Of a stretch of DNA of 64,000 bases, positions 1 to 8,402 are shown piece after piece (the stretch's first letter is position 1; every line of letters begins with the position of its first letter). The notes under the pieces are model-generated. The model was not told the origin of the DNA and did not search any database. It worked only from the letters and a program-made list of their open reading frames with translations. This stretch comes from Streptomyces sp. KL109B (GTDB lineage Bacteria > Actinomycetota > Actinomycetes > Streptomycetales > Streptomycetaceae). The stretch lies in assembly GCF_030766935.1 (NCBI RefSeq), contig NZ_JASERL010000012.1:186001-250000 (forward strand), written 5' to 3'. Made by a program: the position numbers and the translations under genes.

Positions 1-853
1 GCGCCGCGTGCGGCAGGACCAGGCCGACGAAGCCGATCGCCCCCGCCGCGCTCACAAGGGCCGCCGTGAGCAGCGCCGTCACACACAGCAGCACCAGGCG
101 TGTGCGGGCCACCTGGACGCCGAGCGTGGCCGCGGCCTCCGCCCCGAAGGCGAACGCGTCGAGGGTCCGCCCGTACGCCAGACACACCACGAGCGCCACG
201 ACGAGCACGGCCAGGCACAGCCACACCTCCGTCCAGCCGACGCCGCTGAGCGAGCCGAGCAGCCAGAACAGCACGCCGCGCGTCGTCTCCGCGTCGGCGG
301 ACGTGAGGACGACGAACGAGGTCAGCGCCGAGAACAGCTGCATCGCCGCGACCCCGCACAGCACCACCCGGTCCGTGCTGCCGCCCAACGTGTGACTCAG
401 CACGAGGACCAGCGCGAACGAACACACCGCTCCGACGAACGCGCCGCCGGACACCGAGATGGCGCCGCCGCCGAGCCCGAGCACCACGACGAGCACCGCC
501 CCGGTCGACGCCCCCGACGACACACCGAGCACGAACGGATCGGCCAGCGGATTGCGCAGCAGCGCCTGGAGCACCGCGCCGCACACCGCGAGCCCGGCCC
601 CGCACACCGCCGCGAGCAGCGTCCGCGGCAGCCGCAGATTCCATACGATGCCGTCCCGGATCGGCGACAGGTCCGAGGTGCCGAGCCCCATCCGGTCGCC
701 CACCGCCGCCCACACGTCGCCGACCCGGATCTCGGCCGGCCCGATGGTGATCGCGACGGCCACGGAGGCGCACAGCGCGGCGAGCCCGGCCGCCCAGCCG
801 AGGGTGGCCCGGAACCGGAAGCGTGGGAAGGCGCGAAGGGAGGCGGCCGTCAT
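1..853 (-). CDS. btuC: FecCD-family ABC transporter permease, probable vitamin B12 permease, partial (C-terminus off the left edge)
   Basis: Reading the minus strand from an ATG at 853 gives 284 codons with no stop; family members are about 330-350 residues, so roughly the last 60 lie outside the window. The protein opens with a hydrophobic helix (about residues 20-40), then shows typical FecCD/BtuC signatures: NLRLPRTLLA followed by LLRNPLADPFVLGVSSGAS and a run of hydrophobic helices. Such permeases form the inner-membrane channel for corrinoids, heme or ferric siderophores. The ATG overlaps the TGA of the upstream binding-protein gene by 4 bases (ATGA), so the two are translationally coupled. 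The cobalamin riboswitch ahead of that gene makes B12 or another corrinoid the likely substrate; a siderophore cannot be excluded from this sequence alone. Confidence 0.85.
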   Translation of the reverse strand, partial: MTAASLRAFPRFRFRATLGWAAGLAALCASVAVAITIGPAEIRVGDVWAAVGDRMGLGTSDLSPIRDGIVWNLRLPRTLLAAVCGAGLAVCGAVLQALLRNPLADPFVLGVSSGASTGAVLVVVLGLGGGAISVSGGAFVGAVCSFALVLVLSHTLGGSTDRVVLCGVAAMQLFSALTSFVVLTSADAETTRGVLFWLLGSLSGVGWTEVWLCLAVLVVALVVCLAYGRTLDAFAFGAEAAATLGVQVARTRLVLLCVTALLTAALVSAAGAIGFVGLVLPHAA

Positions 854-1905
854 CGGGCGAGGCCGAACTCGCGCAGCCCGGCCGCCACTTGCTCCACACC
901 GTCGACCGTCCGGATCGTCGGGTTCATCGCCTGCCCGCTGAGGCGCACGTACCGCTTCTTCTTGACGGCCGTCATGTGCTTCGTGACGGGATTCGACTCC
1001 AAGAACCTGATCTTCTGCGCGGCCGACTCCGCCGACTGCGAGCGGCGCGTCAGATCGCCGATGACCAGCACGTCCGGGTCGCGGTCCGCGACCGTCTCCC
1101 AGTTGACCTGCGGCCACTCGGCACGTGTGTCGTCGAAGACATTGCGTGCCCCGGTCTCCTTGGTGATGACACCGGGAGCCCCGCAACAGCCCGCCATATA
1201 GGGCGAGTCCGAGTTCGCGAACCAGTACGCGACGTCGACACCGTGCGCGTCCAGGCCCGAAGTGGCCTTACGGACCCGGGACTTGAGGTCGTCGATCAGC
1301 TTCTCGCCGCGCTCCTCCACGTCGAAGACGCGCGCCAGATCCCGGATCTCGCCGTACACGGCGTCGAGCCCCAGCGTCTTCGTCCGTACGCCGTCCCCGT
1401 CGCCGTTGTCCTTGCCGACGCAGTCGCTGGGGGAGAGGTACGTGGGCACGCCGAGCTTCTCGAACTCCGCGCGCGACGCCACACCGCCCTTGCCGAGGGT
1501 GTACGTGAACGAGGCGGCGGCGAAGTCGGGTTCGGTGCCGAGGACCTTCTCGAACGACGGGTAGCGGTCGGCGAGGCGCGACACCTTCGCGTTCGCCTTC
1601 GCCAGGTTCTTCAGGACCGGATCGGTCCAGGTGCCGGTGCCCACCATCCGGTCCGCCAGGCCGAGCGAGAGCATGATCTCGGCGGAGCCCTGGTCGAGGG
1701 CGACGGCCCGCTTCGGGGTGTGCTCGACCTCGACCTTCCTGCCGCAGTTGTCGAGGGTGACCCCGCCACCGCCGGCCTTGTCGTCCTCGGCGGCCCCGGT
1801 CGTGGTGCCGCACCCGGTGAGCAGCAGGGCACCCGCCAACAGCGGTATGCATCGGCGGAGTTGACGTGCGAACAGCACGGAGTTTCCTTCGCGTCCAGGG
1901 CTCAT
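850..1905 (-). CDS. btuF: ABC transporter substrate-binding lipoprotein, probable cobalamin-binding (BtuF-like)
   Basis: This 351-residue protein starts with a short basic segment and a hydrophobic stretch ending in the lipobox LLTGC (Cys about residue 32), so it should be a lipoprotein anchored outside the membrane. The mature part has the FhuD/BtuF periplasmic-binding fold pattern: the AVALDQGSAEIMLSLGLADR segment near residue 70, a long central helix region (DLARVFDVEERGEKLIDDL) and the WPQVNWETVADRDPDVLVIGD segment typical of the second lobe. It is the first gene behind a B12 riboswitch and overlaps the permease gene, so its ligand is most likely a corrinoid. A GTG or ATG slightly downstream could be the real start, but the first ATG keeps a normal signal peptide. 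Confidence 0.85.
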   Translation of the reverse strand: MSPGREGNSVLFARQLRRCIPLLAGALLLTGCGTTTGAAEDDKAGGGGVTLDNCGRKVEVEHTPKRAVALDQGSAEIMLSLGLADRMVGTGTWTDPVLKNLAKANAKVSRLADRYPSFEKVLGTEPDFAAASFTYTLGKGGVASRAEFEKLGVPTYLSPSDCVGKDNGDGDGVRTKTLGLDAVYGEIRDLARVFDVEERGEKLIDDLKSRVRKATSGLDAHGVDVAYWFANSDSPYMAGCCGAPGVITKETGARNVFDDTRAEWPQVNWETVADRDPDVLVIGDLTRRSQSAESAAQKIRFLESNPVTKHMTAVKKKRYVRLSGQAMNPTIRTVDGVEQVAAGLREFGLAR

Positions 1906-1954
1906 ACGCGGAGCCGGCCTACGGTCCCGCCCCCGCCGCCACGCGGCGCCCGGG

Positions 1955-2105
1955 GGCCGCCAGCAGGTCTTCGGACTCGGGGTCGGCCGCGCGGAGCGCC
2001 TTCCCAGGCCCGGTGTCGCAGGCCCAGTGGCAGTGTGCTCCGCCCGTCACCCTCACCGCTGCGCGTCAGTTCCGGATTCGCACCGGATTCCCTGACCCGT
2101 GTGCG
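1955..2105 (-). ncRNA. Cobalamin (AdoCbl-type) riboswitch
   Basis: On the minus strand, in order from 5' to 3': GGGAATCCGGTGCGAATCCGG (about 2073-2093, the conserved P3-region element), AACTG plus a short hairpin, a GCCACTG box (about 2025-2031), a CCTGGGAAGGCG loop, and finally the B12-box-like GAGTCCGAAGACCTGCTGGC (about 1959-1978). Order, spacing and sequence match the cobalamin riboswitch family. It ends about 50 bases before the start codon of the binding-protein gene and would lower transporter expression when corrinoids are plentiful. The outer P1 limits were set by eye. Confidence 0.93.
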
Positions 2106-2177
2106 CACAAAAACACACAAAGGTACGACTGGCTCGGCGAAACTATCACAGGGCCCCGCGGCCTCCGGATCCGGAGG

Positions 2178-4364
2178 TCAGCGTCGGGCGTTGAGGGCGT
2201 CCACGGCGCCGCGTGCGTCCCCGATCGTCGCGTAGTCCACGGCCACGAAGTTGACCGGTCTGCCGCGCTCGCGTTCGCAGCGCTCCGCCCGGTCGAGGAC
2301 GAAGCGGCGGGCGTTGACCGTGCCCGCGTCGATGCGGCTGCCGCCGTTGTTGGTGATGAAGTGGTTCATCAGGAACAGCCGCTTGTCGTCGCCGCCGCGA
2401 TGCGGGACGCAGCTCATCTGGTCGGGGGAGCGGAAGGTGAACGGGGTCTCCATCCCGTAGCGGTAGAAATTCCGGTACCAGGGCGCGGGGCCGTCCGCCT
2501 TCTCCGCGAAGACCATCAGACGGCGGCCGCTGTCGATCATCTCGCCGAGCGTCGGCCACGGCTTCGCCGGCTCGGCGTCCGGCCTGCGCACCAGGTCGTC
2601 CAACCCGGCCTGCCGGAACGCCTTTTGGGTGTCCTCGCCGGAGATGCCGTCCTGGATGATGAGGGTGAGGACGTCGTTCGGATGGTCGTCCATCCACTCC
2701 TTGATCTCGCGCAGTGTCGGCACCAGCGCGATCGCCCCGGCCCTGCACACCGAGTGGCACAGCCACAGCCCCTCGCGCGGCGGGCTGAACCGGTTGACCG
2801 CCGAGGTCACCAGCGCCTGCTGCTCCGCCGTGAAGTCGGAGTCGTCCAGGCGCTCAGTGAACTGCTCGGGCGTCTCCCACCGGTAGGTGTCGAGCTGCAG
2901 CGCGCGCACCCCGTGGTCCAACTGCGCGGTGATACGCGGGTCCTGGAGCGGGCCGATGAAGTGGTCGGCGGTCGTCGACATCGCGTTGTGCGCGGTCAGA
3001 TACGCCACCTCGTCGTACGGCCGGTCGCACAGCTCCGTGCTGCCCTGGCACTCCCGGGCCGCCGCAGGGGACGCCGCAAGCGGCATCAGCACCATCCCCG
3101 CGACCGCCACGCCCGCCGCCCCGAACCCGAGCCCCACCGCCCGCCGCGACGACCCGAACCGCTGCCGCACCACCCTCGGGACCCGGCCCGCGAGCCCCGA
3201 CCTGGCGAGCAGGCCGACCCCGGCGAGCAGCGACCCGGCGAGCACGGGGACGAGCGCGGCCCACAGGGCGGTCCCGGTCACATGACTCACGGCGGCGCCC
3301 TGCACGTCGTCGACGAGCCGGGTCAGGCTCGGCGGCCACGACGCGGGCGGGTCGACGAGCCGCCCGTCCGTGACGATCCGCGTCACCCAGGCGGCGAGCG
3401 CCGCGAGCGCCCCGCCCACCACGAGCGGCGCCCCGAGCAGCACGAGCCGCCGCCCCGGCTGGCGCGGGCCGAGCAGCCACAGCGCGGTCAGCGCCAGCAA
3501 CAGCAGCCCCGCCGCGACGACTTCGAGCACCCCGAGCCCGACCGCCGTGTACGGGCGCACCTCCCGCAGCCCTGACAGGTCGTTGCCGGACGCCTTGAGG
3601 GTGTCGGTCAGGTCCCAGGTGCCACCGTCCACGAGCTGCCGCAGCTGGGCCGCGGCGCCCCGGGTGTCGGCCGAGACGGTGACCGGGGCGACGGCGGCGA
3701 GCGCGGTCCCGAGGTCCCCGTCCGCGAGCGCCGTCTCCACCTCGGGCCGCAGCGTCGCGCGCTGCCCGGCCGGTACGAGGGTGAGCAGTGTGCCGGCGAT
3801 CCGGCTCGCCTGCTCCGCCGTCAGCGGCAGCTTCGGCAGCCCTTCGGGCGCGCGCCCATGGGCGAGGTCGCGCACCCCGTCGGTGAGCGCCTGCCGGAAC
3901 CGGCCGAAGTCGGGCTCGGAGCGGTGCTGCACGCCCGCGACGAGATCGCCGAAGTAGGTGTGTGCCAGGTCGCCGAGGTTGGCGAGGACGGGCCGCAGGT
4001 CGACGACGAGCCGCAGGTCCTGGCGGTCGCCGTTCAAGTAGCCGACCACGGCGTGGATCTGCTGCCGCGTCAGGTCGCGCAGCGTGTCGGGCGGCAGGAC
4101 CAGCTTGATGTTGGAGGTGATCTGGGCCTCCGGCACCTCGAGCCGGGCCAGCAGGGCGCGGGTGACCGGGGCGGACTCCGGGTCGACCAGGACCTCGTTG
4201 TAGAGCCGGTCGTAGGCGTGCTGCTCGTCGAGCACGCCGTCGTGGAAGCCGGGGTCGAGCAGGGTGCCTCGGACGGTGGCCGTCGCGCACACGGTCAGCG
4301 TGGCGACGGCGGCCACGACGAGGGCCACCGCGCGTACCAGCGTATGGAGCGCGACCTTCCCCAT
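2178..4364 (-). CDS. Multi-pass membrane protein with C-terminal PI-PLC-like phosphodiesterase domain
   Basis: A 728-residue protein. Residues about 8-28 form a first membrane helix, followed by a roughly 240-residue non-membrane region without a recognised domain, then about four helices between residues 275 and 432. Residues 440-728 resemble the PI-PLC X / PLC-like phosphodiesterase barrel: AYLTAHNAMS supplies the first catalytic-type His, GVRALQLDTYRW the following strand, and WLCHSVC the second His. Such enzymes cleave phosphodiester bonds in lipid head groups or glycans. The catalytic part is probably outside the cell, facing the wall, but topology was judged by eye. It lies 30 bases downstream of arcA on the same strand, with no obvious functional link. 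Substrate unknown. Confidence 0.75.
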   Translation of the reverse strand: MGKVALHTLVRAVALVVAAVATLTVCATATVRGTLLDPGFHDGVLDEQHAYDRLYNEVLVDPESAPVTRALLARLEVPEAQITSNIKLVLPPDTLRDLTRQQIHAVVGYLNGDRQDLRLVVDLRPVLANLGDLAHTYFGDLVAGVQHRSEPDFGRFRQALTDGVRDLAHGRAPEGLPKLPLTAEQASRIAGTLLTLVPAGQRATLRPEVETALADGDLGTALAAVAPVTVSADTRGAAAQLRQLVDGGTWDLTDTLKASGNDLSGLREVRPYTAVGLGVLEVVAAGLLLLALTALWLLGPRQPGRRLVLLGAPLVVGGALAALAAWVTRIVTDGRLVDPPASWPPSLTRLVDDVQGAAVSHVTGTALWAALVPVLAGSLLAGVGLLARSGLAGRVPRVVRQRFGSSRRAVGLGFGAAGVAVAGMVLMPLAASPAAARECQGSTELCDRPYDEVAYLTAHNAMSTTADHFIGPLQDPRITAQLDHGVRALQLDTYRWETPEQFTERLDDSDFTAEQQALVTSAVNRFSPPREGLWLCHSVCRAGAIALVPTLREIKEWMDDHPNDVLTLIIQDGISGEDTQKAFRQAGLDDLVRRPDAEPAKPWPTLGEMIDSGRRLMVFAEKADGPAPWYRNFYRYGMETPFTFRSPDQMSCVPHRGGDDKRLFLMNHFITNNGGSRIDAGTVNARRFVLDRAERCERERGRPVNFVAVDYATIGDARGAVDALNARR

Positions 4365-4394
4365 GCCTTCGACCGTACCCGGCCTACGGCCGCG

Positions 4395-5657
4395 TCAGTA
4401 GTCGAGCGGGTCCCGGCTGATGGGGCAGGTCATGCAGTGGCCGCCGCCGCGGCCCCGGCCGAGTTCGGCGCCGACGATGGTGATGACCTCGACGCCCGCC
4501 TTGCGCAGCAGCGTGTTCGTCTGCGTATTGCGGTCGTAGGTGAAGACGACGCCGGGTTCGAGGGCGACCGCGTTGTTGCCGCTGTCCCACTGCTGGCGCT
4601 CGGACGCGTACACGTCGCCGCCCGTCTCGATGACCTGGAGGTCGCCGATGCCGAGCGCCTTCGCGACGACCTTCGTGAACGGGGCCGAACCCTCGTCGAT
4701 GATCTCCAGGCCCGGAGCCTTGTCGCTGGGGCGCAGCGAGAAGCTGTGCACCGAGTCCATGATCTTCGGGTAGAGGGTGACGATGTCGTGGTCGGCGAAC
4801 GTGAAGACGGTGTCCAGGTGCATCGCGGAGCGCAGCTTCGGCATTCCGGCGACGACGACGTGCTCGGCGGCGCCCCGCTCGAAGAGGGACGCCGCGACCT
4901 GCGTGATGGCCTGCCGCGAGGTCCGCTCGCTCATCCCCATCAGGACGACGCCCTTGCCGACGGGCATGATGTCGCCGCCCTCGAAGCTCGCCTGCCCCCA
5001 CTCCCGCTCCGGATCGCCCCACCACACCGTCGAACCCACGAAGTCCGGGTGGAACTCGTAGACCGCCTTCATCAGGAGCGTCTCGTCGTGCCGCGCGGGC
5101 CAGTACAGCGGGTTGAGGGTGAGGCCGCCGTACAGCCAGCACGTGGTGTCGCGGGTGTAGAGGGTGTTGGGCAGCGGCGGCATCAGGTACTCGCGTACGC
5201 CGGTGGACTCGCGGGCCAGGGACACGTAAGGGGAGCGGTAGTCGTCGGGCAGGTCGGTGGTGGCGAGCCCGCCGATCAGGAACTCGGCGAGCTGCCGGGG
5301 GTCGAGCCCCTCCAGGAACGCGCGCGTGTCGTCGATGAGCCCGAGCCCCACCTGGTTCGCCACGATCTTCCGGTCCAGGAGCCAGGACTTCGCCTCCGGA
5401 ATCGCCATCGTCTCGGCGAGCAGCTCGTGCAGCTCGACGACCTCGACGCCGCGCCCGCGCAGCTTGTTGACGAAGTCGGCGTGGTCGCGCTGCGCGTTCT
5501 CCACCCACATCACGTCGTCGAACAGCAGGTCGTCCGCGTTGGTCGGGGTCAGCCTGCGGTGCGCGAGCCCCGGCGCGCACACGAGCACCTTGCGCAGCCG
5601 GCCCACCTCGGAGTGGACGCCGTACGGGGCGGGAGTGGTGCTGTCGGGGTCGGTCAC
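4395..5657 (-). CDS. arcA: Arginine deiminase
   Basis: A 420-residue enzyme converting L-arginine to citrulline and ammonia, the first step of the arginine deiminase pathway. Seen in the sequence: EVGRLRKVLVCAPG at the N-terminus, FEGGDIMPVGKGVVLMGMSE in the centre, the HLDTVFTF segment, and the catalytic Cys near the C-terminus in GRGGGHCMTCP. The length fits the family (about 400-420). The GTG at 5657 was chosen because GGAGG lies 5-9 bases ahead of it and the open frame further upstream is antisense to the permease and the gene beyond. It follows the APC-family permease gene by about 65 bases on the same strand. No ornithine carbamoyltransferase or carbamate kinase gene is nearby, so the pathway is either completed elsewhere or used only for ammonia/citrulline production. 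Confidence 0.95.
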   Translation of the reverse strand: MTDPDSTTPAPYGVHSEVGRLRKVLVCAPGLAHRRLTPTNADDLLFDDVMWVENAQRDHADFVNKLRGRGVEVVELHELLAETMAIPEAKSWLLDRKIVANQVGLGLIDDTRAFLEGLDPRQLAEFLIGGLATTDLPDDYRSPYVSLARESTGVREYLMPPLPNTLYTRDTTCWLYGGLTLNPLYWPARHDETLLMKAVYEFHPDFVGSTVWWGDPEREWGQASFEGGDIMPVGKGVVLMGMSERTSRQAITQVAASLFERGAAEHVVVAGMPKLRSAMHLDTVFTFADHDIVTLYPKIMDSVHSFSLRPSDKAPGLEIIDEGSAPFTKVVAKALGIGDLQVIETGGDVYASERQQWDSGNNAVALEPGVVFTYDRNTQTNTLLRKAGVEVITIVGAELGRGRGGGHCMTCPISRDPLDY

Positions 5658-5722
5658 GGGTGCCTCCAAGAAAGGCAGGGGTGGGACGGGGTCGGTAAGC
5701 GGCTTCGGAGGTGTCAGGGGCT

Positions 5723-7165
5723 TCAGAGGCTGATCCAGCCGGCGGCGAGCGCGACGATGCCGACCACGGCACCGATCACGGAGACGGCGAGGATGACGAG
5801 TTCGCGCGGCGAGAAGATGCGTCGGCCCTGCTCGCGGCGGGCCATGACGAAGAGGATGGTGGCGGGTGCGTAGAAGATCAGCGAGACGAGGACGAACTTC
5901 AGCCCCGCCGCGTACAGCAGGAACGCCGTGTAGATGACGGCCAGCCACGCGATGGTCAGTTCCCGGTTCGACGTACGGCCGCCACTGCCCGCGGTGAGCG
6001 GATCGGACCGCATGCCGATCTTCACGGCGAACGCGGCCGCGAGCAGATACGGGATGAGGGAGAGGGCGCTGGTCAGGTCGAGGGCGAAGTTGAAGGCGTC
6101 GTCGGAGAACGCGGTGACGACGAGCACGACCTGGGTGAGGATCGTCGTCATGAGCAGGGCGGGCACCGGCACATCGGCCGGGTTCGCGCGGCGCAGGAAG
6201 CGCGGCATGTCGTCGTCCTTCGCGGCGACGAACAGCACCTCGGCCGCCATCAGCGTCCACGCCAGATAGGCGCCGAGCACCGACACGATCAGGCCGACGC
6301 TGATGAACACCTTCCCCCAGGTGCCGACCGCCTCCTCCAGGACGCCCGCCATGGACGGCTGGCGCAGCTCCGCGATCTCGCTCATCGGCATGATCCCGTA
6401 CGAGACGATCACGACGGAGGCGAAGATGGCGAAGACGGACAGGAAGCCGAGGATGGTCGCCCGCCCGACGTCCTCGCGGCGCTTGGCGTGCCGCGAGTAG
6501 ACGCTCGCGCCCTCCACACCGAGGAAGACGAAGACGGTGGCGAGCATCGTGCCGCGCACCTGGCTGAACAGCGAGCCCGCGTAGTCGGCGCCGCCCCAGT
6601 TGTCGGCGAAGACGCCCGGGTCGAAGAAGACGAGCGCCAGGATCACGAAGACGAGGATCGGCACGACCTTCGCCACGGTCACGATCCTGTTGATCGCTGC
6701 GGCCTCCTTCACGCCGCGCCGGATCATCAGGAAGAACGCCCACAGGCCGACCGACGACAGGATCACCGCGAGCGCGGTGTCCCCCTCGCCGAGCCCCGAC
6801 CAGATCGTGCCGATCGTCGACATGATCAGCACCCAGTACGTCACATTGCCCACGCACGAGCTGGCCCAGTAGCCGAAGGCGGAGAAGAAGCCCACGTACT
6901 CGCCGAAGCCCGCCTTGGCGTACGCGTACACGCCCGCGTCCAGATCGGGCCTGCGGACGGCGAGGGACTGGAAGACGAAGGCGAGCATGAGCATGCCCGC
7001 ACCGGCGATCACCCAGGAGATGAGGGCCCCCGCCACGCCGGTCTGCTCGGCGAACCGCGCGGGGAGCGAGAACACTCCGGCGCCGACCATGGAGCCGATG
7101 ACCATGGTGGTCAGCGTGAAAAGCGTCAGCTTCGCGGTCGGCGGGGAGGCCTGCTGCTCCGCCAT
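5723..7165 (-). CDS. APC-family amino acid permease, probable arginine/ornithine antiporter
   Basis: A 480-residue protein with about 12 predicted membrane helices. The first helix has the APC substrate-binding signature IGSMVGAGVFSLPARFAEQT, as in basic amino acid/polyamine antiporters such as ArcD and LysP-type carriers. The start at 7165 (MAEQQASPP) has a GGGGGC ribosome binding site and leaves a normal short cytoplasmic N-terminus; the frame extends further upstream but would add about 48 low-quality residues. Being directly upstream of arginine deiminase and co-oriented, it most likely imports arginine in exchange for ornithine or citrulline. Because no downstream pathway genes are present the exchanged product is inferred, not shown. 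Confidence 0.85.
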   Translation of the reverse strand: MAEQQASPPTAKLTLFTLTTMVIGSMVGAGVFSLPARFAEQTGVAGALISWVIAGAGMLMLAFVFQSLAVRRPDLDAGVYAYAKAGFGEYVGFFSAFGYWASSCVGNVTYWVLIMSTIGTIWSGLGEGDTALAVILSSVGLWAFFLMIRRGVKEAAAINRIVTVAKVVPILVFVILALVFFDPGVFADNWGGADYAGSLFSQVRGTMLATVFVFLGVEGASVYSRHAKRREDVGRATILGFLSVFAIFASVVIVSYGIMPMSEIAELRQPSMAGVLEEAVGTWGKVFISVGLIVSVLGAYLAWTLMAAEVLFVAAKDDDMPRFLRRANPADVPVPALLMTTILTQVVLVVTAFSDDAFNFALDLTSALSLIPYLLAAAFAVKIGMRSDPLTAGSGGRTSNRELTIAWLAVIYTAFLLYAAGLKFVLVSLIFYAPATILFVMARREQGRRIFSPRELVILAVSVIGAVVGIVALAAGWISL

Positions 7166-7307
7166 GTCCGCCCCCTTCGTTCGTTCGTGGCATGTGGGAT
7201 CTGGGACGCTCAGGCAACAGTTTTCTCCCCAGATGCCGGATATGCGAGTTGTGGGCAGCATGGTGCGAGCCGTCCTCGACGACGTCACGGAAGAAGGACA
7301 AGCAGCC

Positions 7308-8402
7308 ATGCATTCCTCGTTGACCCCGGTGATCCTCCGCGAGCTGCGGGAACCGCGCGCCTATCCGGCCGTGTCCCTGGCGATGCCCACCCACCGCAGA
7401 CCACCGGAGAACAGCCAGGACCCGGTCCGGCTCGGCAACCTCGTCAGCGAGGCGGAACGGCAGCTGACCGCGGATCCGGGGGTGACGAAGGAGCGGCGCG
7501 AGGACGTCGTCGCTCAGCTGCGGGCCGCCGTGCAGGAGATCGACCTCGCCCATGTGCGCGACGGCCTTCTCGTCTTCGCGGCGCCGGGCGAGCACCAGGC
7601 GTGGGTCGTCGACCGGAGTGTCCCCGAGCGGGTCGTCCTCGCCGACACCTTCCTCACCCGGAACCTGGTCGCCGCGGACGCCGCGCGCCGCCCCTACTGG
7701 GTGCTGACCCTGGCGGCCGACCGGATCGCGCTGTGGGACGGCAGGGGCGAGCGCGTCACCGAGGACACCGGGCACGGCTTCCCGCTGACCCGCGGCCTGG
7801 AGGACCCGGACGCCGAGCGGAAGGAACGCGTCGGCGACCTCCCCAGCACCTTCCGCGACGAGCAGACCCGGCAGTTCTTCCGGGACGCGGACACCGCGCT
7901 GACCGAGGCGCTCGCCGGACGGCCGAGGCGGCTCTACGTCACCGGGGAGTCGGCCGCGCTTGCGCTCCTCGCGGACGTCGGCAGCGTCGCCGACACGGCG
8001 ATCGAGGTGCCGGTCGGCGGCCTCGCGCAGGCCACCGCGGAGGAGGTCGCGCAGGCGGTGGCCCCGGCCCGGCAGGAAGCGGCGCGGCTCGTGGTCGCGG
8101 AGGCGCTCGACCAGCTGGAGCAGGCGCGCGGCGAGCGGAAGTACGCGGCGGGCGTCGACGAGGTGTGGCAGGAGGCCCAGGACGGGCGGATCCGCCGCCT
8201 CGTCGTGGAGGAGAACTACCGGATCACCGTGCGGGCCGGCGACGGCCACCTGGAACCGGCCGCCGACGACGACATCGACGCCGTGCACGACATCGTCGAC
8301 GAGGTCGTCGAGTCCGCCCTGGAGACCGGCGCGGAGGTGGTGTTCGTGCCCGACGACACCCTCGCGGACGCCGGGCGCGTCGCCGCGGTGCTGAGGTTCT
8401 GA
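7308..8402 (+). CDS. Bacterial eRF1-like (baeRF family) protein, Balon-type ribosome hibernation factor
   Basis: A 364-residue protein with the baeRF architecture: an N-terminal domain rich in PTHRRPPENSQDPVRLGNLVSEAE-type sequence, a middle alpha/beta domain (YWVLTLAADRIALWDG about residues 130-145, a strong family marker) and a C-terminal L7Ae-like domain (ALLADVGSVADTAIEVP to the end). Bacterial proteins of this family include Balon, which binds the ribosomal A site during hibernation; that role is known for relatives and inferred here. The ATG at 7308 follows AAGGAC at a suitable distance. It is transcribed away from the arginine permease, and its TGA overlaps the next ATG (TGATG). Expression under energy limitation would fit the neighbouring arginine deiminase genes. 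Confidence 0.8.
   Translation: MHSSLTPVILRELREPRAYPAVSLAMPTHRRPPENSQDPVRLGNLVSEAERQLTADPGVTKERREDVVAQLRAAVQEIDLAHVRDGLLVFAAPGEHQAWVVDRSVPERVVLADTFLTRNLVAADAARRPYWVLTLAADRIALWDGRGERVTEDTGHGFPLTRGLEDPDAERKERVGDLPSTFRDEQTRQFFRDADTALTEALAGRPRRLYVTGESAALALLADVGSVADTAIEVPVGGLAQATAEEVAQAVAPARQEAARLVVAEALDQLEQARGERKYAAGVDEVWQEAQDGRIRRLVVEENYRITVRAGDGHLEPAADDDIDAVHDIVDEVVESALETGAEVVFVPDDTLADAGRVAAVLRF

Noticed and set aside
8..1201. 397-codon plus-strand frame at the left edge
   Set aside because: Antisense to the permease and binding-protein genes; composition is that of a shadow frame.
7166..7309. Longer N-terminus (48 extra residues) for the APC permease
   Set aside because: It would overlap the start of the divergent gene, and the extra residues do not resemble family N-termini; the ATG at 7165 is better placed.
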